Assembly (NCBI RefSeq): GCF_001623405.1
Contig: NZ_LUHG01000041.1
Span: forward strand, 62,001 to 126,000
Length of the DNA: 64,000 nt
Direction: 5' to 3'
DNA from: Hydrotalea flava
GTDB taxonomy: Bacteria > Bacteroidota > Bacteroidia > Chitinophagales > Chitinophagaceae
Every line of letters starts with the position of its first letter. Within the stretch, counting starts at the first letter, position 1. Shown piece after piece: positions 8,077 through 17,396 of this stretch. Made by a program: the position numbers and the translations under genes. The notes under the pieces were generated by a model. The model was given only the letters and a program-made list of their open reading frames with translations. It was not told the DNA's origin and did not search any database.

Positions 8077-10302
8077 ATGAAAGTCCTTACATTTTTTTTC
8101 CTGCTTTTTATACTTTCCACCAAATTGTTGGCGCAACATCCTGCAGTAGGATTAACCTTAAGTGGTGGTGGCGCAAAAGGATTAGCCCATATTGGCGTAT
8201 TAAAAGCAATCGATTCGGCTCAACTACCTATCAAATATGTTACAGGCACCAGTATGGGTGCTGTAATTGGTTCTTTATATGCATTGGGATACTCGGCAGA
8301 TACCATTGAACAAATAGCCAGGCAAACCAATTGGGATCAATTACTCTCCAACAATATTTCGCTCCGATCCTTCAGCATGCAGGAAAAAACAGATTATGGC
8401 AAATATGCCATTGAACTGCCCTGGGTAAACAATAGCTTCCGACTACCCAGTGGCGTAATTGAATCAGAAGAGTTATGGCTTAAATTAAATGAATTGTACT
8501 TTCCTGCTTATAAAATAAAAAACTTTAAAAAATTTTCAAAGTCGTTTGAATGCATCGCCACAAACATTTCTACCGGCGATGGCGTGGTATTAAACAGTGG
8601 CGAAATTGTATATGCCATTCGTTCCAGCATGGCCATACCCTCTGTTTTTACTGCTGTAAATTATCAGGGGAAAAAATTAGTAGATGGTGGCGTGGTAAGA
8701 AACTTTCCGGTAATTGATGCACAAAAAATGGGAGCAGATTTTTTAATTGGCAGTAATGTAGCCAGTGGCTTATTACCGAAAGATAAAATTAATAATATTA
8801 TTCAGGTACTGCTACAAATAGCATTTTTCAGAAATGATGAAGATGCCATTAAAGAGAAAGCACTTTGCAATATTTATATTCCGCATGATTTAGAAGATTA
8901 CAACATGGGCAGTTTTGGCTCGGCTGATGAAATTATTGATACAGGTGATAAAACCGGTGAAAAATATTATCCCGTTTTTAAACATCTTGCCGATTCGCTG
9001 CAAGCTTTGTATGGCAATCTGCATTTTCAAAAACAGGCATTGCCCAACCTACGTGCAGTAAAAATTACTGCATTTAGTATAAATGGCCTGCATCAAACAG
9101 ATGCCAATTTCTTTTTAAAAAGAATGCAGTTTACGCTGAACCAATGGTATACTGCAGTTGATTTGTCGGAACATATTCGCAAAGCCTTTGGCACAAGATA
9201 TTACAATAAAATTGTATACTCATTGCTGCCCATTACAGATAGTACGGCACAAATAGTATTTGATGTTGAAGAAAATCCCTTAACATTTGCCAAACTTGGC
9301 GTGAATTACAATCAGTTTACAGGCATTAGTTTAATTGCCAATATTACCAGTCGCGATTTTTTTACGCCCTATTCTAAAAGTCAGGTAACAGTAAATATTG
9401 GGGAGAATATGAGATTGCGCGGTGAGCATATTCAATATTTTGGTAAACACAAATTATTTTCATTGACTGCCACTACACAAATTGAATCATTAAACATTAA
9501 CAGTTACAATAATTTTACCAAACAGGGATTATTTAAACAAGGCTATTTTTTGGCTGATGTTAATTTACGCTTCTCGCCAACGCGTGAACTTTCGTTAGGT
9601 GCGGGCACCCGATTTGAAAATTTAAATTATCGTCCACAATTGCCCGCAGCCTTTGAAGCCAGGGGAGGCATCAGTTATTTGAACCCTTATTTGTTTATCA
9701 AAGCCAATTCTTTAACCAACCCCATTTACCCGAAAAATGGCAGTAAAACAGATATAGAATTTGGAGAGATAAATAACCAAAACCCCAATGTAGAATATTA
9801 TTTAAATGGCAATGAAATTCCCAATCCCGATTCACTTGGCATTCATTACAAAAGTTATTACAGAGCGTTTGTAAATGCCGAAAAATATATTCCACTCACC
9901 AAACGAAAAACATTATTTACCCAATTTCAGGGCGGATTGAATTGGAGAAATACCGGTGATGTAATTAATGCCTTTAATGTGGGCGGCTTAACAAATGTGT
10001 ATAAAAACCAAATTACATTTGCAGGATTGGCAGAAGGATCCGTTGTTACCAATAGCATTGCAGCCATGCAGGTTGGATTGCGTTATCAAATATTTAACAA
10101 TGGCTATATCATCACAAAAGCCAATGGTGCTTTTTATGATTTTGTAGATGGAAATTTTATGCCTGAAAAAGCCAAATTTTTATCGGGCTACTCTATTTCA
10201 TTTGGCTATAATTTTGTATTAGGACCATTAGAAATCAGTGCTATGTATTCTGATCAGAGTAAAATGTTGCTTCCTTACATTAATCTGGGTATTCCATTTT
10301 AA
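8077..10302 (+). CDS. Patatin-like phospholipase with C-terminal POTRA/BamA-type barrel (type Vd-like)
   Basis: From the ATG at 8077 the protein has 741 residues and a clean signal peptide ending LLAQ (residues 1-20); an upstream TTG would spoil this. The patatin domain (about 22-320) shows the oxyanion motif GGGAKGLAHIG (30-40), the nucleophile S59 in GTSMG and the catalytic D203 in VDGGVVRNFP. A single POTRA-like segment (about 340-405) leads into a beta-rich region to the C-terminus ending LPYINLGIPF, as in Omp85/surface-antigen barrels. This order matches PlpD/FplA type Vd autotransporters, which display or release a phospholipase A1-type enzyme. Lipase activity and surface location are inferred. 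Confidence 0.9.
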   Translation: MKVLTFFFLLFILSTKLLAQHPAVGLTLSGGGAKGLAHIGVLKAIDSAQLPIKYVTGTSMGAVIGSLYALGYSADTIEQIARQTNWDQLLSNNISLRSFSMQEKTDYGKYAIELPWVNNSFRLPSGVIESEELWLKLNELYFPAYKIKNFKKFSKSFECIATNISTGDGVVLNSGEIVYAIRSSMAIPSVFTAVNYQGKKLVDGGVVRNFPVIDAQKMGADFLIGSNVASGLLPKDKINNIIQVLLQIAFFRNDEDAIKEKALCNIYIPHDLEDYNMGSFGSADEIIDTGDKTGEKYYPVFKHLADSLQALYGNLHFQKQALPNLRAVKITAFSINGLHQTDANFFLKRMQFTLNQWYTAVDLSEHIRKAFGTRYYNKIVYSLLPITDSTAQIVFDVEENPLTFAKLGVNYNQFTGISLIANITSRDFFTPYSKSQVTVNIGENMRLRGEHIQYFGKHKLFSLTATTQIESLNINSYNNFTKQGLFKQGYFLADVNLRFSPTRELSLGAGTRFENLNYRPQLPAAFEARGGISYLNPYLFIKANSLTNPIYPKNGSKTDIEFGEINNQNPNVEYYLNGNEIPNPDSLGIHYKSYYRAFVNAEKYIPLTKRKTLFTQFQGGLNWRNTGDVINAFNVGGLTNVYKNQITFAGLAEGSVVTNSIAAMQVGLRYQIFNNGYIITKANGAFYDFVDGNFMPEKAKFLSGYSISFGYNFVLGPLEISAMYSDQSKMLLPYINLGIPF

Positions 10303-10354
10303 TACCCAACAACCAGCTGAACAGATTGTTATACTTATAGCCAACAAACAATGA

Positions 10355-10996
10355 ATGAATTGGATGGAAGATTATTATCAAATATTACGGGTTGCACCCA
10401 ATGCCAGTGATGGAGCCATCAGAAAAGCGTATCGAAAATTAGCCATGCAGTATCATCCCGATAAAACCGGCAATTCAGAAATGTTGGATGGTTATTTTAA
10501 AAAAATAAATGAGGCCTATACTATTCTTTCCAATCCTGATCAACGCAGGGCCTTTCATTTAAAATATTACGCAGCACATTTACCTGCATATACCATTACA
10601 AATGGCGCTTCAATATTGGCTGAATGTATACAACTACAGAAAAAAGTACTACAACAAGCCGATAATGTTAATGAAGAAGCAGTGGTATTAATGGTTAGTG
10701 AAATTATTTTATCAGCCAATAATCTGTTGATTTTAAAAGAAGAATCAAATAAAATTTCAATAGAAAAAATACGTAGTCAACTCATTGAACTTCTACACGT
10801 ATTGAACTATAAAAACAGTGTACAATTGTATGAAACCATTGAAACCAGACTGCCCTTTGCAGGGTATGCACAAAAAATAGCAATAGAAAAACAATTGCAG
10901 GAAAAGAAACGACTTTATTATTGGGATAAATATAAATTTTTTGTAGCCCTTTTAGCCGCTATTTTAATCTGTATTGGTATCTATTCAATTGCATAA
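10355..10996 (+). CDS. J-domain (DnaJ-like) protein with C-terminal membrane anchor
   Basis: A 213-residue protein. The J domain (about residues 5-68) contains the HPD motif in MQYHPDKTG and the helix IV segment DQRRAFHLKYY. A central helical region (about 80-185) has no recognised domain. One transmembrane helix closes the protein (FFVALLAAILICIGIYSIA), giving a tail-anchored topology with the J domain in the cytoplasm. It would recruit DnaK to the membrane; the client is unknown. An out-of-frame ATG at 10351 was rejected because the J domain is read from 10355 (or the ATG at 10364). The gene is convergent with the DUF4197 gene. Confidence 0.85.
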   Translation: MNWMEDYYQILRVAPNASDGAIRKAYRKLAMQYHPDKTGNSEMLDGYFKKINEAYTILSNPDQRRAFHLKYYAAHLPAYTITNGASILAECIQLQKKVLQQADNVNEEAVVLMVSEIILSANNLLILKEESNKISIEKIRSQLIELLHVLNYKNSVQLYETIETRLPFAGYAQKIAIEKQLQEKKRLYYWDKYKFFVALLAAILICIGIYSIA

Positions 10997-11012
10997 AAAG
11001 CGGCTGAAACCA

Positions 11013-11776
11013 TTATTGGGCAAACACTTTTTTTAGCAAATCGGTGGTTTGGGCAACAGGATCTTTTCTGATTTTTTGCTCTTCCTGTGCAACCTGATAA
11101 AACAAACCATCCAGCGCTTTTTCGGTAACATATCCTGTTAAATCAGGATTTATTTTTTTTACAAACGGAACTTTATTATAGGTTGAGAAAACGCTATTCC
11201 AGTATTTGGTAGCATCCACTTTCACCAACGATTGTTTAACAATGGGTTTAAAAGAAGTGGTTAATGATGCGGTTGTTTTTTCTCTTAAATAATGGGTAGC
11301 TGCAGAATCTCCTCCTTTTAAAAGTTGCATACCATCCTGAATGGTCATGCCTTTAATGGCATTTACAAAAATAGGAGCAGCACTCTTTGCAGCATCTTCA
11401 GCAGCACGGTTCATGGTTAAAATAGCATTATCTACTTCGTTACCCAGGCCCATGTTACGCAATGTATTTTCAACTTTTTGAGCCTCAGGTGGCATTAAAA
11501 TTTTAATAGCATTGTTTTTAAAATAACCATCCAGTGACGAAAGTTGTGTAACACTTTTATTCGCACCCACTTCCAACGCCTGTTTTAAGCCATCAATAAT
11601 ATCATCTTTAGAAAGTTCGGTACCTGAACCATTGCCCTTTACCAAATTTTCCAGCGCAGCAACGCCATTCGCAGCACTTGAATCTTTGGCATTATTTTTC
11701 AATAAGCCTTTTAAAAGTTGGGCTTGGGAGGAAAATACTGAAAAAAAAAACCAAGAAACACTAAAATCAATTTCAT
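11013..11776 (-). CDS. DUF4197 domain secreted protein, start region split by an A10 tract
   Basis: The body of the protein (from about LLKGLLKNNAKD to the C-terminus) is a DUF4197 domain, an all-helical family of unknown function usually found in exported proteins. An uninterrupted frame reaches back to an ATG at 11804, but its N-terminus is a poor signal. A second ATG at 11776 would give MKLILVFLGFFFS and then SVFSSQAQ, a perfect signal peptide with a signal peptidase I site, if the run of ten A at 11741-11750 (T10 in the gene) were one base longer or two shorter. The sequence as given therefore has a -1 frameshift between signal and domain: sequencing error, slippage or phase variation. 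The coordinates follow the signal-peptide start. Confidence 0.7.
11741..11750. repeat. Homopolymer A10 tract inside a signal-peptide coding region
   Basis: Ten consecutive A on the plus strand, T10 in the sense of the DUF4197 gene. The tract falls exactly between the codons for the hydrophobic core and the cleavage region of the signal peptide. Homopolymers of this length are prone to polymerase slippage in replication and transcription, and to sequencing error. Confidence 0.85.
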
Positions 11777-11907
11777 TATAAAAAATTTTACCAAATATAA
11801 ACATGATTAATGACTTGATTTGCTACTAATTTTTATAACAACAAATTAAAACAGCGATACAAAAACCTATTTGAATCGCTGTTAAAAATAATTAAAATTG
11901 AGTTATA

Positions 11908-13188
11908 CTAAAATGGAGGATCATTAGGCGTATTTGGATTATCATTTCTTTCTACAAATGGAAAAGGTAAATAGTTTCTTTTACGTTCAGAAACGTTTCT
12001 GTTAAATCTTCTTTCATCTATTAATTTTAAACCAGACATATAAAGTTCAATACATCTGTTCTTATAAATTTTGTTTAATAAATCATTTTGATCTGTATAA
12101 CTAGTCGGTGGAAGGTTAGCACCAATCCCGAATGGATCTGAAGAAGGTGATTTAGTTACAACAATATTTAGTTGAATTAAAGCATTTGGCAAGTCATTTA
12201 GTCTGGCATAAGCTTCTGCCTTAATTAAAGTCATTTCTCCTGGCAAATAAACAGGTATACTACCGGTGGAAGTATTAAAAAAGCCTTTTATTCTATAAAT
12301 TGGTGCAATGGCATTTGTAGATAAATAAAATGGTAGACGAGCATCACCTGGTTCTGGCTGAATACCTGCTGGTAGGCCAAGATTACCATCTGTTGGCTGA
12401 TATACATTATTTGTTGAGGCAGCAATTGAGAAAATTGGATTTAATGTAATAGTATTATAATTGAAAACAGATTTAGTACTTAAATTAACTAAGTTAGCTG
12501 CTGAAAGTGCATCAGAATAATTACCAACAAATAAAGAATATCTTGCCTTTAATGCATATAAAGTATTCAGTAAATCTATACCTGCCGGTATATTGTTCAA
12601 AAAAGAAGTATTTGGAGGTGTTGTATTGATTACATTAATAGCATTATTTATAACACCAAGTGCTTTATTAAATCCATCATTACTACTTATAAAATTTACC
12701 TTAGAGCCAATAGTATCAGGGATATTGTTCCAAAAAGTTGCTAAATTTCCCATAGCTAAAGCTTTAAATATTGATGCATAAGCCAATAACCCACTTGCAT
12801 AGCCTGGGTCTTTTACAACAGATAAATTATTCATGATATTATTTGCATCAGCTATAATTTTATTAGAAACAGACCACATACTTGTAGCAATTCCATTGGT
12901 GTTTAAAACAAAATTACCTCCTGCATAAAATTGCTGCTCATCTGTATTGCCTGCATTTACAACAAACAATTCATTTGCCAATAGGCCACTTGTTGAGATG
13001 TAATTGTATACATTACCTCCTCTGCCCGCAGTATACCAATTTTGCAATCCTACAGCAACGGCAGTAAGGGATTGAGGAGAATTAAAAGCCAGTTGGACAG
13101 ATGGACCGGAAGGATCCGTAAAATTTTTTGAACATGAAGTAATTAAAATTACAAATACAAATAAAAATACATTTATATTATTTTTCAT
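11908..13188 (-). CDS. SusD/RagB-family nutrient-binding outer-membrane lipoprotein
   Basis: A 426-residue lipoprotein. The signal sequence ends LITSCSKN, placing the lipidated Cys near residue 19. The rest is helical and resembles SusD: a TPR-like region including LNTLYALKARYSLFVGNYSDALSAA, and a C-terminal segment with YLPGEMTLIKAEAYARLND and KNRCIELYMSGLKLIDERRF, typical of SusD/RagB. It is shorter than most SusD proteins (about 500-600 residues). It lies 17 bp downstream of its SusC partner and would form the lid of the TonB-dependent importer at the cell surface. The ligand is unknown and no glycoside hydrolase is adjacent. Confidence 0.9.
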   Translation of the reverse strand: MKNNINVFLFVFVILITSCSKNFTDPSGPSVQLAFNSPQSLTAVAVGLQNWYTAGRGGNVYNYISTSGLLANELFVVNAGNTDEQQFYAGGNFVLNTNGIATSMWSVSNKIIADANNIMNNLSVVKDPGYASGLLAYASIFKALAMGNLATFWNNIPDTIGSKVNFISSNDGFNKALGVINNAINVINTTPPNTSFLNNIPAGIDLLNTLYALKARYSLFVGNYSDALSAANLVNLSTKSVFNYNTITLNPIFSIAASTNNVYQPTDGNLGLPAGIQPEPGDARLPFYLSTNAIAPIYRIKGFFNTSTGSIPVYLPGEMTLIKAEAYARLNDLPNALIQLNIVVTKSPSSDPFGIGANLPPTSYTDQNDLLNKIYKNRCIELYMSGLKLIDERRFNRNVSERKRNYLPFPFVERNDNPNTPNDPPF

Positions 13189-13205
13189 AAAATTAAATTT
13201 AAAAA

Positions 13206-16200
13206 TTAAAACTTAGTATTAATTCCTATACTGAATGTTTTAGGAATTGGCACAGTACCAAAATCAATACCACGTAGAATAGTACTTTGCCCGCCGGCAT
13301 TTACTTCGGGATCATATCCTTTATAGTTATCCCATGAAATTAAATTTCGTCCACTTAAATTCACAGTTAAATCTTTAAAATATTTTATATTTCCAATTCG
13401 ATAAGCAATTGAAATTTCTCTAAGTTTTACGAAACTACCATTATCAATTCTCCATTCTTGTATTGGATACACGCCAGCAATATAACCGCGAGGTATTTGC
13501 CCTAAATCTTCTTGCTGAGCTATAACACCATTATCTACCCCCTGTCGTGTTCTAAAATCAGCATTAAATACATCAACTCCTTGTACGGCATCTATTTGTA
13601 TGTGCAATAAAAGCTTTCGATAGGTAAAATCATTTGTAATTGTTCCTGTGTATTTTGGATTGGGATTACCTATTACTTTCTGTAATACAGCACCAGAGGG
13701 GAGGCCAGACTGGTTTCTGCCCGGAGTATAATGCAGTACTGAATTTTGTGTTCCTGCTTCAGTTAGTGGTATTCCGGAAGTATTTTTTATTAAAGCGCCA
13801 TTGTTATCTCTGGCAAAGAATGTTCCATAAAAAACACCTATAGGTTGTCCAGCAATAATTGCAACCGGAGCACCTCCATTGGTATTATACAAAATAAGTT
13901 GCTGGCCGATATTGGTAGCTTCATTTTTATTGTGATTATAAATTATTGTAGCCTCCCAAGTAAAATTTTTCTTTTGAACAGGAACAAGATTTAAGACAAG
14001 TTCGTAACCCTGATTTTTAAGTGAACCTATATTATCCCATAAACTCGAATAACCATTTGTAGGTGCAATTAAACGATTTATAATTAAATCGTTCACTTTC
14101 TTATTATAGTAGTTAAAAGTTACATTTATACGATTATTAAAGAATGCCATATCAGTTCCTATTTCAATCTCATTTTGTCTTTCGGGTTTTATATTTGGGT
14201 TTGTATATGCACTGCCGGTTTGGAAAGAAGCTCTCCCTAAAAATGGAGAAGCAAATAATGTATTAAACCTTCCATATGCAGGTATCCCTGTTAAATTTCC
14301 TGATTCACCGAAAGCTGACCTGATTTTAAACAGATTCCACCAATTTGATAATCTAAGTTTTTCCCAAAAATCAGTACCGGAAATAACATAGCTTCCACTA
14401 AGTTTTGTATATACCTGATTTCTTTGCGATGTGGCAAAAACTGAAGAACCGTCTATTCTTATTGCCCCGGTAACAAAAAATTGATTCCTGTATTTAAAAT
14501 TTTGTTGGATAAATTCTCCGGAAATTGAAACCTCACTTCGTTGATCAGAACCTGGTAACAAAGTACTTGCTCCACCTACCGATTGTACACTTGGTGGTAA
14601 GCCTCTCCCCTGCAACAATGTATAATTATTTTTAAAATATTGTTGAGAATAGCCAAGCTGAGTTACTGATGAAAGATTTTTATTGATATTAAACCGATAA
14701 GTTAAATTAGCATCATGATTAATTTGAAAATAAGTATTTGTGGCTGTACTTGCATATCCATTTAATGTGGGATCTAATGTTGGCCCGCCACCATAAAATG
14801 CAGTACTTACATTATAAGCATAAGGAGGTAAATAAGTAATTCCATTTTGAGCATAATTATCGATTCCCATATGATAATCAAAAGATAAATTTTTAATTGG
14901 ATTTATTTTAAACCCAATACCACTTATTATTCTGCTAACAGTTTGCTTTTGTTTAAAATCTTCAATTACTGAAACAGGATTTACCCTTCCTCTTTCACCA
15001 ACAGCCTGAATATTCCCTAATGCATCTCTCTTCTGAATATCATAATAATTACCAATAATAGTTACAGCATTAGTTGGCGAAAAAAATGTATTGCCATCTG
15101 GCTTTTCATTATCAAAATCGTAAATATAATTTGTGGTTAAATTAAAAGACATCCATTTTGTCATTGTTTGCTCTAAATTCAATCGAAAACTATATCTGTT
15201 AAAATTTGTGTTTCTTATAATACCTTCATTATATAAATACCCAGCCGATGCATAGTATTTAGTTTTATCCTTACCCCCGGAAACAGAAATATTATTTTCA
15301 TTCCTTAACCCAGTTTGAAAAATATAATCTTGATAATTATAACGTTGAACAGCAGTAGTGTTTGTTATAGATGGCGTTAAAATAGTTTGGGTTTGCAACA
15401 TAGGATCTCCGCCAAATTTAACAGGCGCATTGTTTATCGGTATTTGTTTTCGAAGCTGATTAATTCCAACATTTGTTGAAAAATTAACAACAGGCGCTCC
15501 GATACTTCCTTTTTTTGTAAAAATTTGAATAACGCCTGCATTTGCACGTGATCCATAAACGGCAGTTGCAGCAGCACCATTTAAAACCTCAATATGATCA
15601 ATGTCTTCAGGATTTATGTCAGCTAGTCTATTCGTACCTATTGTACCTACAAAATTTTGCCCGGAATAACTTGGATCTGTATTTGTAACTCTGTTTGTTG
15701 AATTATCAACAATTACTCCATCTATTATGTAAAGTGGCTCAGATGAACCAGAAATAGTACTAATTCCCCGCAATCTTACAGATATACCTCCCGCTGGGTC
15801 ACCTGAATTTTGTGTAATCTGTGCCCCTGCTGTTTTTCCCTGCAAAGAAGCTAAAACATTGCCACTTATAGCATTAGCCAACTGATCTGATTTTACAGTT
15901 GCAATATAACTTCCTAATTGACGCTTGGTAGTTCCTTCAGAAGTACCTGTTACCACTACTTCATCTAATTGTGATGCTGTACTTTTTAATATAATTACAA
16001 CAGATTTTGCATTTACTTTAATGTTCTGATTTAAAAACCCTATATGTGTTACCATTAAAGTTTGCCCAATCCTTGCCTTTATAGAAAAAGCACCATTCTC
16101 GTCAGACTGTGAAAATATGTTTGTTCCTTGAACCTTGATTGTAACACCTTCTAACGGTAATTTACTTTCGGCATCTAAAATTTTTCCCGAAATAATGGAT

Positions 16201-16286
16201 GTTTGCGCTGTCAGTTCTTGAATACTTCCTAAAATGAAAGTAAGAAACAAAATAAAGAATAAGCAGTTTTTAATTCTTCTTCTCAT
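13206..16286 (-). CDS. SusC/RagA-family TonB-linked outer-membrane transporter
   Basis: A 1026-residue protein: signal peptide (1-28), carboxypeptidase-regulatory-like domain (about 30-105), the SusC hallmark LDEVVVTG at 107-114, a plug domain (about 120-260, with ISVRLRGISTISGSSEPLYIIDG and the IEVLNGAAATAVYGSRANAGVI segment), then a beta barrel to the terminal phenylalanine (FSIGINTKF). It would import an oligosaccharide or peptide ligand with the SusD encoded next to it, powered by TonB. No extra N-terminal signalling domain for an anti-sigma factor is present. The gene is visibly more AT-rich than the flanking housekeeping genes. Confidence 0.95.
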   Translation of the reverse strand: MRRRIKNCLFFILFLTFILGSIQELTAQTSIISGKILDAESKLPLEGVTIKVQGTNIFSQSDENGAFSIKARIGQTLMVTHIGFLNQNIKVNAKSVVIILKSTASQLDEVVVTGTSEGTTKRQLGSYIATVKSDQLANAISGNVLASLQGKTAGAQITQNSGDPAGGISVRLRGISTISGSSEPLYIIDGVIVDNSTNRVTNTDPSYSGQNFVGTIGTNRLADINPEDIDHIEVLNGAAATAVYGSRANAGVIQIFTKKGSIGAPVVNFSTNVGINQLRKQIPINNAPVKFGGDPMLQTQTILTPSITNTTAVQRYNYQDYIFQTGLRNENNISVSGGKDKTKYYASAGYLYNEGIIRNTNFNRYSFRLNLEQTMTKWMSFNLTTNYIYDFDNEKPDGNTFFSPTNAVTIIGNYYDIQKRDALGNIQAVGERGRVNPVSVIEDFKQKQTVSRIISGIGFKINPIKNLSFDYHMGIDNYAQNGITYLPPYAYNVSTAFYGGGPTLDPTLNGYASTATNTYFQINHDANLTYRFNINKNLSSVTQLGYSQQYFKNNYTLLQGRGLPPSVQSVGGASTLLPGSDQRSEVSISGEFIQQNFKYRNQFFVTGAIRIDGSSVFATSQRNQVYTKLSGSYVISGTDFWEKLRLSNWWNLFKIRSAFGESGNLTGIPAYGRFNTLFASPFLGRASFQTGSAYTNPNIKPERQNEIEIGTDMAFFNNRINVTFNYYNKKVNDLIINRLIAPTNGYSSLWDNIGSLKNQGYELVLNLVPVQKKNFTWEATIIYNHNKNEATNIGQQLILYNTNGGAPVAIIAGQPIGVFYGTFFARDNNGALIKNTSGIPLTEAGTQNSVLHYTPGRNQSGLPSGAVLQKVIGNPNPKYTGTITNDFTYRKLLLHIQIDAVQGVDVFNADFRTRQGVDNGVIAQQEDLGQIPRGYIAGVYPIQEWRIDNGSFVKLREISIAYRIGNIKYFKDLTVNLSGRNLISWDNYKGYDPEVNAGGQSTILRGIDFGTVPIPKTFSIGINTKF

Positions 16287-16352
16287 AAATAGAGTTTTGG
16301 TTAATTAAATATTTCCTGAAAGTAGCCGTAATCTATTTATAAAAAACATGAA

Positions 16353-16360
16353 CAAATGTA
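16353..16360 (-). promoter_or_regulatory. Candidate -7 element of the susC promoter
   Basis: On the minus strand this reads TACATTTG, matching the Bacteroidota TAnnTTTG -7 consensus, 67 bp before the susC start. No clear TTTG -33 box sits 19-21 bp upstream; instead two copies of AACGCA follow on the plus strand (about 16364-16380). The promoter may be weak or activator-dependent. Confidence 0.45.
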
Positions 16361-16512
16361 GAATAACGCAATAAAACGCAGTAATAAAATTATTTTTTAT
16401 CTACATAAATGTAAAGATGCCTTTTACCAATAGCATCACATAGTTACAAAGAAAATTTTAAGAAAAAAAATAAAAATCGGCAAAATCTTACATTTTTATT
16501 TAAAAAACGCAA

Positions 16513-16526
16513 AATGTTGCAACATT
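16513..16526. promoter_or_regulatory. Perfect 14-bp palindrome, candidate operator
   Basis: The sequence AATGTTGCAACATT is a perfect inverted repeat without a spacer, 40 bp past the stop codon of the DeoR-type gene and about 150 bp upstream of the susC -7 element. The absence of a loop makes it a poor hairpin and a good dimeric protein-binding site. The 279-bp gap 16287-16565 holds nothing else except the -7 candidate and AACGCA repeats. Confidence 0.4.
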
Positions 16527-16565
16527 AAAGCAGCATAATACACCTTAAAATACCTGAGATGGTAC

Positions 16566-17312
16566 TTATAAAATTTGAAGACCGGCTGTTTTATAAGACT
16601 CTAATCGAGTATCTGTGGGTTCTAATTCAGTAATAAGGGTATGAATAGCATCTAATTTACAAACCTGTAAGCGTTGTACCGTGTTTACTTTTTCTGAAAT
16701 AGCTAATGAAACCGTTTTTAACGCACTGCTAATCATGGCTCTTTTTACTTCAATTACTTCCCATTCTAAATCAGTAATGCCTTTTTCCGCGTCAATGCTA
16801 TTGGTACCTAAAAAACAGATATCGGCGGTAATTTCGCTTAAACGGGTAACTACTTCTGCACCAACAGCTATTTGTGCGTTTTTAGACAGTAAATTCCCCA
16901 GAAAAATAACCTGACTGTTGGGGTGGTTTAATAACTCCAATGCTACCGGAAGGCTCACGGTAATGAATGTAACATTCAATTCTTTGGGCAAAATTTTCAC
17001 CATTTCTACAATGGTAGTGCCACCTGACAGGAGTACAAACATGCCATCTCTTAATAAAGCAATGGCCTTTTGAGCAATCATACGCTTTTCTGTTTGCTGG
17101 TATACCACATTGCTCTGTAAAGTAAAATGGAAGGCTTTCGATAATGCACCACCATGTACTTTGGTTATTTTACCCTGCTCATCCAACTCCTGTAAATCGC
17201 GCCGAATGGTATCTTCACTTACATTCATTTGCACGCTTAAATCAGACGATAATACTTTGTTATGGATATTAATTTGTTGCAGAATATATGCCTGCCTTTC
17301 CTTTTTTAACAT
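16566..17312 (-). CDS. DeoR/GlpR-family transcriptional regulator
   Basis: A 248-residue regulator. The N-terminal winged helix (about residues 4-58) carries the DeoR signature with SEDTIRRDLQELDEQGKITKVHGG. The C-terminal DeoRC sensor domain (about 75-235) has the phospho-sugar-binding LLSGGTTIVEMVK segment and the FLGTNSIDAEKGIT motif. Members usually repress sugar-utilisation genes and respond to phosphorylated sugars. It is encoded just upstream of susC/susD on the same strand and divergent from dnaG, so the SusCD pair is its likely target; this is inference from position. Confidence 0.9.
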   Translation of the reverse strand: MLKKERQAYILQQINIHNKVLSSDLSVQMNVSEDTIRRDLQELDEQGKITKVHGGALSKAFHFTLQSNVVYQQTEKRMIAQKAIALLRDGMFVLLSGGTTIVEMVKILPKELNVTFITVSLPVALELLNHPNSQVIFLGNLLSKNAQIAVGAEVVTRLSEITADICFLGTNSIDAEKGITDLEWEVIEVKRAMISSALKTVSLAISEKVNTVQRLQVCKLDAIHTLITELEPTDTRLESYKTAGLQIL

Positions 17313-17396
17313 ATTAATATTTTTGTAAGGCCACTAAACTACAAATAAATTTTTTAAACCACCTGCTAATTGCAGATATTCGTATTTGTAAATTGT

